Assembly (NCBI GenBank): GCA_000827265.1
Contig: KN834771.1
Location: forward strand, 218,915-246,586
DNA length: 27,672 nt
Direction of reading: 5' to 3'
Source of the DNA: Collybiopsis luxurians FD-317 M1
Taxonomy: Eukaryota; Basidiomycota; Agaricomycetes; Agaricales; Omphalotaceae
Under the pieces are notes generated by a model. The model was given only the letters and a program-made list of their open reading frames with translations. It was not told the DNA's origin and made no database searches. Each line of letters opens with the position of its first letter. The first letter of the stretch is position 1. This document shows positions 20,413 through 27,672 of the stretch, piece after piece. The translations under genes and the position numbers were made by a program.

Positions 20413-22612
20413 ATGAGTATTCTTCTAACACCTCATCCGCTGGAGGATCTTGTTCTCGTTCACGGTAGGTGGCCATTTCATTCACACTATCCTCACAAAA
20501 GCCAACTGGGTGTTGATTGGGTGTATTTCTTCAGACCTGGAATCTAATCAAATGCCGAGACAAGGTAATCCCGCCATCGATCCACTGGCGCAATTCATTC
20601 CGGACTTGCTCCCTTCCTCTTCACTATCTTCAAATAAATTTAATGCTGCTGCTCTGCATGTATCATCTATTGCTGGGGACCAGTATGAAGAGCTAGCTGA
20701 AATTACCAACACTTTAGTTCCGCTAACAGCTTGTCCTCGCACTACGCCGGTATCAGCTAGTGGAAGAATAAGGGATATCAGGACCTACTTCATTCCACCC
20801 AAGGTTTCCGATCACGCCACCGTGAATATGCCTTCACGAGCGTCTCGCTCCAGGGCGGGCGTCCATTCACATCTAGGCGTCTCTACCGTTGTAATTGATC
20901 TTACAGCAGATGGCCCAATCACAAGTATCGACCAACCTATAGTTGAAGGTCCTCTAGAGCAACCACAGACAATTACGTACGTGGAGATACCTTTCATCGG
21001 TGATTCTCAAGAGAAGCCACGACACGCAGCGGGCACGGACTTAACATCGGCTGATATCTCCTCTAGGAGTCCCCGATGCAGTGATTTGATCAAGAATACC
21101 ATACACAAGACGAGCAATATTGGCCCACGTACGAACTTCAACGGCGCGAAACGTCAGGGTCTCGCATCCCCTTTCATCGCGTCAGCTAGGCGGCCTCCCG
21201 TACAAAATGAAGTGGGTGATCTTGCTGCAACACTCACGTCTGCTTTCTATCAGAATGCTGCTTCTCAGCGTAACACTGCTCCGCAGGGGCAAATGCTTGT
21301 CAGTGCTCTCGCCTCTGCATTTGCCAACAATGCTGTTGCGAAAACACCTTACATTGGCGAGGACGAATCTGACGGGCCGTCATCGCTGTCGGATTCGGGT
21401 TCTGAGGTAGCTCCCGAGCCCGGGCTTTCAGAACACCCCCGCAGGGGTAGACACGGACGAGTAATCACACCCATTACTCAAATTCCTTCCCCTGTTAAAC
21501 GACTTCGCCCTCAACGAGCCCCCAAAGATGTATATGCTGCTCCTAGTGAACAAACCTTGCACGAACAACTGGATACCGAATCCCCCTCTCTCCAACTTCC
21601 TGTTGGCGTCTCAATCGCCCCCGAAAACGAGAGCGAGTACATGGATACTGATGATGGAGTCTTGTTGGACTATGACTCGAGCGAGGAAGTTGAGGAGGAA
21701 CGGACGAAGAGGAGGAAACTCGAGACGGCCCTTGCGCCGAAAGTCTTGGGTAACAATCTTCGGTTCCTTCAGGTACAGCGAAGACGCTCCAGTCATAGGA
21801 AACACCCGGCGAGCAGTGCTCTCCGACGTGATATACCGCAAGTTCGATCCTCAATGGCGTACATACAGCGAGTCGAGGAGTACTGTGGAGAACCCGCTTT
21901 AGATTACATTTGGTGTGGTCGACAAGCCTGGGCTTCTAATTGGAAACCGAAACAGGTATGTAATAGGTTGCTTCTCATGGACGTTGCGAGTTGATTGTTT
22001 CCCTATTAGTATCAGATTTCAGCTGAAGAATTCTATTCTGCCAGTACTCCGCCCTCTGACAGCCATGACAGCGAGATACAGGAAGAAGAAGAAGCTGATG
22101 AGTCCCAGGAGGAAACTCTAAACGGTGTCATTTCCCCACATCTTACAAAACATTCCTATCCAGAGGGCAATACAGCCCCACAGAAGAGGGTCAAATTTGT
22201 CGACGATGCCCAGTTGAAAACCCCTCTCACCACAGCTGGCCCCCGGCCTGAGAATCACACACAGTTCGACGCAGTTCGCTGCGGAGAACTCTTGCAGAAA
22301 CTTGTTAAAGGCAAGGTTCAGATGGCTGAACAGGTGAATAACTTCATGCTTCTTCGTTGTGTTTGTTGGTGAAAGACGTGCTTTCAGGAACTTCGTGAAC
22401 TGCTTCTTTTCTTCGGAAACCCTTCATTCGAGCAAATTATCAGGCAATCCCGAAATGGTGATAGGCTCGGCGCAGACAGTCAACAGCAGGCTCACAATTC
22501 CATATTGATATCACTCCAATACATCGCTCAATCTGCTGCTGGCACATTGGGTATACCAGAGATGTATGAAGGTACATTGAAATGGGAGTCAAGAAAATTG
22601 TTGACAGCGTGA
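20413..22612 (+). CDS. Large disordered, probably nuclear orphan protein (673 aa, 4 exons)
   Basis: Exons 20413-20464, 20535-21955, 22010-22333 and 22388-22612 join in frame into 674 codons. The introns are 70, 54 and 54 nt with GTAGGT, GTATGT and GTGAAT donors. I start at ATG 20413 (MSILLTPHPLEDLVLV) rather than ATG 20450, because the latter reads through a clear intron. The protein is mostly Ser/Pro-rich and probably disordered. Visible motifs are IRDIRTYFIPP (near residue 95), a weak PIP-box look-alike; VVIDLT (near residue 135), the core of a classical SUMO-interaction motif; a basic patch VKRLRPQR; an acidic patch DYDSSEEVEEE followed by TKRRKLE, a likely nuclear localisation signal; and an acidic stretch in exon 3. 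The conserved-looking end (LRELLLFFGNPSFEQIIRQS) may be a small helical domain. I do not recognise the family. CpG and codon use are normal and there are no breaks. Confidence 0.85.
20465..20534 (+). other. Intron 1 of the 673-aa gene
   Basis: GTAGGT...TTCTTCAG, 70 nt, phase 1. Removing it joins CAC-G to AC-CTG without a stop and restores an N-terminus starting at 20413. Confidence 0.75.
21956..22009 (+). other. Intron 2 of the 673-aa gene
   Basis: GTATGT...CCTATTAG, 54 nt, phase 0, joining KPKQ to YQIS. Reading through it reaches a stop at 21992-21994. Confidence 0.85.
22334..22387 (+). other. Intron 3 of the 673-aa gene
   Basis: GTGAAT...GCTTTCAG, 54 nt, phase 0, joining MAEQ to ELRELL. 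Confidence 0.85.
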
Positions 22613-22754
22613 AGGGAACAATGTATAACCGTGACCGTATTACATATTATTATTACCTGCCATTGTCAAAGGGATATGCGCGCTGCTCGCACTGTTTTTT
22701 ACAGAGATAGTATCAATTAATAGCTACAATGATGTGAGATTACTTTTACGTTGT

Positions 22755-24465
22755 AAAAGCTTTGCTACTCATGCATTAAATTACCATCTCAACTCAATAT
22801 ACAGTAACCCGAGGATCGACCTCGGACACCTTTATAGGGTCGGTAGTTTCTTTTTGCGTTCGTCACTTTGAGTTGATCTACTTTCGGCGCTCAGTACGTA
22901 TGAGAAGAGATGTCAAATAGAATACGAATTGTACGCGAGGGACCCCACTCTCAGGATGGCGAGCGCTGTGTTATATAAAGAAGGGAGTTCATGTCGTAGA
23001 GAACGAGCCATGCAACGGCGGGGGGCACAATTGATAATTCCATCATAACACCTGCAAATGAATTAGTTTATACAAGCATGACGAGGCAAAGAAAACCGCA
23101 CCATCCGTTGAGAACCAAAAGACCATGAAGCAAGCACCACTCAAAGTCCCAGACGTATCAAAGTTGCCACTTCTGCTAGCGTTGATAAACTCTCCTTCAC
23201 TCGGACCGCGTGATACGTTACGTCGTATGATTCGTATTCAACCCGCACCTTGCCCCTAATGCATCTCTGCTATGGCTTTCCCTAGTGCGTGCGTCGAATG
23301 TCGAGGTAAGGGTTACGTCGAAGGAGCTGCCGGAGTCTTCCAGCTCGACATTGGCTTGGATCGCGAAAGGGAGGGCTACGTTGCTTCTGGCTCCCGCCTG
23401 CGCTTGCGATTGTGACGGAATAGGATTCGAAGAGCACGTGTAGCCCATGAGTGACCATCTGGTGGTACGAAGATAGGATTTATCGCGGTTCCAGTGCTGT
23501 AAACTGTAATGAATGATGAAACATATGCAGTGAGGGGGATGTTCGAATGACGTACCGAACGAGAGGCAGCAATCTGAGACAACGTGAGGGTTGCCAAAGT
23601 TGAGAGTAATCGAGCGCCAATTCACACCCGAGAGCTTTGAACTAGGTAATATCGGGGAACTTGACGAGAAATGTTCAACCTAGTTTGCAATGGCTCGGAC
23701 ACCGTTCTTTCGCCAAGGTAATGAGTAGGGAGAAGGGCCCGCAGCACCTCCTGCACGAAAGCCAGAGTCAACGGTAGAGTTGAAATTTGTCCTGATGACG
23801 CTGAGCAACTTGTTCAGTAAAGTAGGCGGAATCACAACGTCGCAGAGGGCATTAATTAGGTTGTCAGATGGTGGCCTCCAGCATCAAGAGTCTCCTCGAA
23901 GGGCTAACCCGCATGGAAATTAGCAGAATAGAATGGGAAACGACAAGGCTACGCACTTGATAAACGATGTCAAAGTTATCTTTGACCATAACAACAGATA
24001 CTGTTCCAAGGAATTCGCGCGTTATATCAATGGAATCAGATGCTCTCGGTGGGCCCACTATCGAGCAATGAGCAGAGTATTCTTGGTGTGAAGGATATCT
24101 GAAGCTCACCATCGCCGCTCACAGGAAAAAAAGATCTCATATCTCCAACTTCAATATGACGACATGCGCCTGAACCGTTGAAAGTATTATGAGATGTCCC
24201 ACAGATTACCGGGGCAATGTCTGCAGAGCGCTCTACTGTTTGAAGAGCGTCTTTCAGGGTGTCAATATGCAACCGCGGGTACGGTGAGGTACTAGATCGA
24301 AGGCCAACTGTATGAAAGGTCGTCTGTAGCGGGATTCAGAGCCAGTTACGAGGGAGAGACCGGAGCATTTTACCGGTTATGTCCAATATAGCAGACTCTC
24401 GCAAGCGAACCTTATGTTGATTGAGATATATGCCCAATATGATAGTATCATCAAGACTTTAGAGG
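22755..24465 (-). pseudogene. AP-3 complex mu subunit pseudogene, copy 2
   Basis: Minus-strand blocks in family order: AILDITGK (about 24400), GLRSSTSPYPRLHID (about 24310-24265), ACRHIEVGDMR (about 24170), TREFLGTVSVVMVKDNFDIV (about 24020-23962), LLDAGG-type remnant, NALCDVVIPPTLLNKLLSV (about 23850-23800), STVDSGFRAGGAAGPSPYSL and PWRKNGVRAIAN then stop (about 23780-23690), FGNPHVVSDC, an intron (23504-23555), LQHWNRDK with the F-V-P-P-D-G block in another frame, GARSNVALPFAIQANVELED, SSFDVTLTSTFDARTRE, and the C-terminus VDQLKVTNAKRNYRPYKGVR (about 22885-22825). This covers the longin-like N-domain and the mu homology domain. Several frameshifts, an in-frame stop and loss of the exon that copy 1 keeps at 11215-11330 make it a pseudogene. 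Unlike copy 1, its CpGs are intact. Confidence 0.87.
23504..23555 (-). other. Conserved intron in AP-3 mu copy 2
   Basis: GTACGT...ATTACAG on the minus strand, 52 nt. It corresponds exactly to the 50-nt intron of copy 1 at 11056-11105. This shows that the duplication was at the DNA level and not by retroposition. Confidence 0.7.
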
Positions 24466-24589
24466 AATCGAGCGAGGAGAAGGAATTGCACAGCTATAGC
24501 GTGGCAGCTGTCTTTTAGTTCCCGAAGATAGAATCGTTCGCGAATAAAGGTGTTCAGAATCAGTTGAGTGAATGACCTATTCTTCGTGA

Positions 24590-25430
24590 ACGACAAGACA
24601 GGCAAAGAAGGATGACAGTCACACGCCCAGTCAAACTCAACAGCATGTCAGTGCTTACCCAATGCCCATTGGCCAACTCCGAGCTAGTATAACGTCGCTC
24701 TACGCGTATCCCCTTTCGCCACAAACTCGTCCAGCTGCCAACGCCGTTGTTTTTCAACTAATATATATATATATATATGTTCGCTGAAGGCCCATTCACA
24801 GTACTACCAGCACCCTTAGAATTTTCGGTATCTTGGATTCTATCGATATTCACCTTGAAATACTCTAGTACCAGTTTTTTCTCCCGACAACGCTCTCATA
24901 CCTCATTCTAGCTAGAACGCGCACTATCCCCTTCATCCCTTGTACCGTCCACACTCGATAACAGACGATGATAACGGATCCCGCTACTTTGTCAAAATTC
25001 ACTCGTCACTTCCCCAAAGACGTGTTGGATTATGGAAATTACCCAGTTCATCGCTTGTTATGGCGGCGATGTTGGCTGTCTGGACAAACTAGGATCTCAA
25101 TATTTAATGTCTACTACCCTGCCTGATACGTCGTAGGGTCACTCGTATGTATTTCTCGCATGTATTTCTCGGGTTGAGGCTGTAGACATGATTTTCTGAT
25201 TGATAAAAATGCCGTTGTTGAGAATAGAATTGAACTCCTCGGCCTGTCGTTCTTATCTCCATGTATTACCACATCCACGTATCGTCTTAAATGATCCTCA
25301 TCCGGCTTGACATTTCTGGATGGATCTGTTATGAGAACAAGGAACGACGAAATGTCCATCTTTCACGTAGCAAATGATTTAATCCTTCAGTAATAACTTG
25401 AAACTCTGAGACTGTTATGGGCGCCAGTGG
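24590..25430 (-). pseudogene. Gene A, copy 2 (unidentified)
   Basis: Homologous along its length to 9650-10310. Minus-strand reading gives FLVLITDPSRNVKPDEDHL (about 25345-25290, in an 81-codon frame), WTVQGMKGIVRVLARMRYE (about 24955-24900), KVNIDRIQDTENSKGAGSTV (about 24865-24805) and VEKQRRWQLDEFVAKGDTRR (about 24755-24695). An (AT)n run at 24759-24779 interrupts the frame, and there are further stops. It is probably a broken gene lying directly upstream of AP-3 mu on the same strand. I could not identify the protein family. Confidence 0.5.
24759..24779. repeat. (AT)n microsatellite
   Basis: About ten TA/AT units. It lies between two protein-like blocks of gene A copy 2 and is absent from copy 1, so it expanded after the copies separated or was lost in copy 1. 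Confidence 0.9.
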
Positions 25431-25950
25431 CAGCTATGTGCTGTTTGCATGGGTCGTAACTGCGACGGCCAATGTTCAAGACCCCTCAAAAGGATAGTCT
25501 TTCCATTTGCCCTGTCCTCGCTCCTAATCCCACCATCTCGCCTAGAGGAGAAATACGTGGAGCTATCAAACTCCACTGCTCACAACTTCTCGATCTTTTT
25601 TTTCTGCTGATGATCATGCTGAAGACATGAGGTGTTCATGCTACACTGTATGTAATACACACGAGTTCGGAAGAACGAGTGCACGTATGATGTGATTGAT
25701 TTGGCCGGCAACAACATCTGTGTGATGGATAAACCCAGCAAGCGCCAAGCTGAAATGCACAGCTAGAATAATTGGGTTCAGTTCAGAGTGCGTGCATTTT
25801 GCAGTGCCATAAGCTGTACAAATGATTGAATGATCTATCGGAAATGCTGTAAGACAAACTGCAATGCAGTCGAAGCGTGTTTTTACAGCTGTTCACGAAA
25901 CTCTAGCATTGTTTTTGAAAAACGTGCCTTACTGATGGTATTTATGTCCA
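25431..25950. other. Intergenic, no supportable gene
   Basis: CpG-normal sequence with stops in all frames. It separates gene A copy 2 from the inverted-repeat element. Confidence 0.4.
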
Positions 25951-25951
25951 A

Positions 25952-26052
25952 ACAAATGCACTATTCATTGCTCCACTAAGCTCCACAAATGCCGGGACTT
26001 GGCCGGGACAACTGTACAATCTCGTGGAGCAATGAATTAATGGTTTATTTGT
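25952..26052. repeat. Inverted-repeat element of about 100 bp (MITE-like hairpin)
   Basis: ATTCATTGCTCCAC at 25963-25976 is a perfect reverse complement of 26024-26037. The arms extend imperfectly to ACAAAT (25952) and ATTTGT (26052). The 47-nt loop includes a second GCTCCAC and a CCGGGAC/GCCGGGAC direct repeat. No target duplication is obvious. It lies about 130 bp upstream of the ATG at 26181, so it could be a miniature element in a promoter or a structured regulatory site. Confidence 0.65.
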
Positions 26053-26180
26053 AGGTAGACACGATCACAGCTGTATAATAACAATACAAACACCCTCGAA
26101 CTGGAGCACTCCCCCACCCCACCCCCAATCTTTGCAGTTTTTTTTGACATCTTTCGAATCACTTGTATCTGTGGACCATT

Positions 26181-27452
26181 ATGGATTCAACAAACTCCAG
26201 GTCGTTTATCGCACCTTCTGAATCTGAATTGAGACCTGGCTTTTTTCGGAATGCACACAACTTTCGGGTGACAGAATCCAGTTTCACATACATCGATAAG
26301 AATCAGGTTATTAGTCCGAGTGAGTATCTTATGTGCATATGACTTGGTGTTCATATCAAGCATTGAATAGGTGTAGGCTTTTAAATTTTTTCCAATTTAA
26401 TTGGGGGTGAATTAGCATTTTCAGGTTTGTTATTATCGCAAAGGACCCTTGCGCCCGGGTGTTCAGCAACTGAAAGATTATTATATTGTGGGTTCCCGTC
26501 AAGCAGGAAGCCGAGAGGAAGTTGATGAGATTGTGCGGAAGTTTGATCGAGAGGAAGACCGAGATTCATTTTATGACTGTCTTCAACGGTCAGGGTGAGA
26601 ATTTATCCTTTGAGCTTAATGAATGACACAATGATTATTGGTGGTATTGAGATGGGCTCCGTTCAGCATGCAACCGCTTTGGAAACTCGAGATCAATGGG
26701 TCGCCATGTTTGGCAGTATCATCTGCACGTGAGTTCCCACTATCACCATCAGGTTTTGATTGGGTGCTGAATCAAATTAATGGCAGCTGTGTATACATTA
26801 CAAGAAATGATCGGAAGAACTTATTACTCACCAGCAGTAAAAACAAACATGGTAGGAGATAATCTATTGGTGAAACTGCAAAAGAGCACTAATAAGGATC
26901 AAGTATCTGAAAGTAGCAGTAAGACCACCGCTATACTACAGAGTTAGTGAGTGGTACACTTATATGGAAACTTATAGAAATTCTTCCTGGAGAATGACAA
27001 AGTGTACCCTGGACACTGGGATAGTTTTCAGCTTTGGGAGGGGAGGGGGAAGTTCAGAAAATTGAGGCTATTTGATCAGAATGGAAACTTTATAATAGAC
27101 CCAGAGGAACTGAAGTCATTGGAATTAATCTATGAAGAGTTTGAAGGATACAAGGTTTGACTCATGTCTATCTTCACATTGATAAAAGTTGACAAATGAA
27201 TTTAGAAATATGGAGATAGGGAATTCTGTGAAAAAGCAAGAAAATACTGGGAAAAGCATGATATGGAAGGTAAGATCATGTGAAATACACCATAAAAGAA
27301 TTCATAATAAGTATGGTGGATCAAAACATAAAAGGCAAACAACAATTACACTATGAAGCAATGCTGCATATTAAGGAAAAGGTAGAATTTATTATGGCTG
27401 GAGATAACCTTCAGTGAAACATGATCTGATATCTTTATTAGATGGTGAGTGA
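26181..27452 (+). CDS. Agaricomycete orphan protein with EF-hand-like loop (246 aa, 7 exons)
   Basis: Exons 26181-26306, 26425-26594, 26652-26728, 26787-26902, 26978-27154, 27206-27269 and 27442-27452 join in frame into 247 codons. The last exon is the least certain. The N-terminus contains FFRNAHNFRVTESSFTYIDK (about residues 21-40), matching the 'F-x-N-A-x-N-F-x-I-x4-F' motif I associate with many Agaricomycete orphan and NLR-like proteins. The middle has an acidic helix (EEVDEIVRKFDREEDRDSFY) and a WKLEINGSPCLAV segment. Residues 196-207 (DQNGNFIIDPEE) resemble an EF-hand calcium loop, with D1, N3, N5, I8 and E12 present but Phe instead of Gly at position 6. No stop or frameshift is needed. 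From about 26830 the gene lies in CpG-poor DNA. For exon 1 a stronger donor (CCGA/GTGAGT, 26320) would break the frame. Function is unknown. Confidence 0.65.
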
Positions 27453-27672
27453 TTGGATGCACAGTTTAATCATAGGAGTTGGATATCTGAATTGAAATTT
27501 AAATCAATGTCCACTCACTCTATTGGAACATCCCCCCCTCCCATAGGAGGTGAGTTCCTCATCTCCCATGTTCCCTTGCAAATCAATGTCCACTCACTCC
27601 ATTGGGACATCCCCCCCCTCCCATAGGAGGTGAGTTCTTCATCTCCCATGTTCCCTTGCAAATCAATGTCCA
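26850..27672. other. CpG-depleted domain (right)
   Basis: CG is nearly absent from about 26850 to the end, whereas exons 1-3 of the overlapping gene contain many. A single CG at 26921 is the last I see. The domain continues into the minisatellite at the end of the window. Confidence 0.75.
27501..27672. repeat. 79-bp minisatellite, right end of window
   Basis: Units begin at 27501, 27580 and 27660 (AAATCAATGTCCACTCACTC register), with a period of 79-80 bp set by the length of the C-run. Orientation is the same as the array at 1-290. The units carry ATAGGAGGTGAG where the left array has ATAGCTGGTGAG or ATAGCCAGTGAG, so the two arrays are related but have diverged. The array is cut by the window edge. 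Confidence 0.95.

Larger units (their letters stand above)
18650..26850. other. CpG-normal island
   Basis: CG is frequent throughout, most densely between 20.5 and 25.4 kb. The island holds the two apparently intact genes as well as the AP-3 mu and gene A pseudogene copies. It therefore is not defined simply by being coding. The edges are approximate. Confidence 0.85.

Noticed and set aside
21543..21854. Minus-strand frames opposite the 673-aa gene
   Set aside because: These are shadows of a GC-normal coding exon without introns, starts or family motifs.
20450..21994. Single-exon 514-aa gene starting at 20450
   Set aside because: It reads through introns 1 and 2. Splicing gives a longer, cleaner 673-aa product starting at 20413.
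1..27672. Window as a closed circle, because both ends carry the same repeat
   Set aside because: Joining the last base to the first breaks the 79-bp register, and unit variants differ at the two ends.

Overview
This is fungal nuclear DNA, most likely from a mushroom-forming basidiomycete (Agaricomycetes). The genes have many short introns (about 50-75 bp) with GTRNGT donors and pyrimidine-rich CAG acceptors, there is a basidiomycete-type LINE, and one protein carries the N-terminal 'F-x-N-A-x-N-F' motif I associate with Agaricomycete orphan proteins. I see no rRNA, tRNA, CRISPR, bacterial operon or viral gene.

The window has two compositional states. From 1 to about 18.65 kb, and again from about 26.85 kb to the end, CpG is nearly absent and TpG/CpA are in excess. 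These blocks hold transposon debris, minisatellites and broken gene copies. Between 18.65 and 26.85 kb CpG is normal, and this island carries the two best genes.

Layout: 1-290, a 79-bp minisatellite. 0.4-7.1 kb, exon-like debris, a small TIR element with subterminal decamers (1217-2072) and two strong hairpins (2751-2819). 7.6-9.0 and 12.6-13.1 kb, decayed copies of a low-complexity gene joined to a TPR segment like the Hsp90 co-chaperone Sti1. 9.65-10.3 kb, copy 1 of an unidentified 'gene A'. 10.34-11.8 kb, copy 1 of the AP-3 adaptor mu subunit, both reversed and CpG-decayed. 13.1-15.8 kb, a reversed LINE fragment split by an insertion of about 0.85 kb. 15.85-18.05 kb, a decayed multi-exon gene. 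20413-22612, an apparently intact four-exon gene for a 673-aa disordered, probably nuclear protein with a SUMO-interaction-like motif. 22.75-24.46 kb, AP-3 mu copy 2. 24.59-25.43 kb, gene A copy 2. 25.95-26.05 kb, a short inverted-repeat element. 26181-27452, a seven-exon gene (246 aa) that crosses into the CpG-poor state. 27501-27672, the same minisatellite as at the start.

The most interesting points are these. The two AP-3 mu/gene A copies act as an internal control: both are pseudogenes, but only the copy in the transposon block has lost its CpGs. The two segments are also in permuted order, as if one copy had passed through a circle or a tandem array. An apparently intact gene spans the CpG boundary. 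No complete new molecular system is evident. The value of the window lies in its genome-evolution signals.
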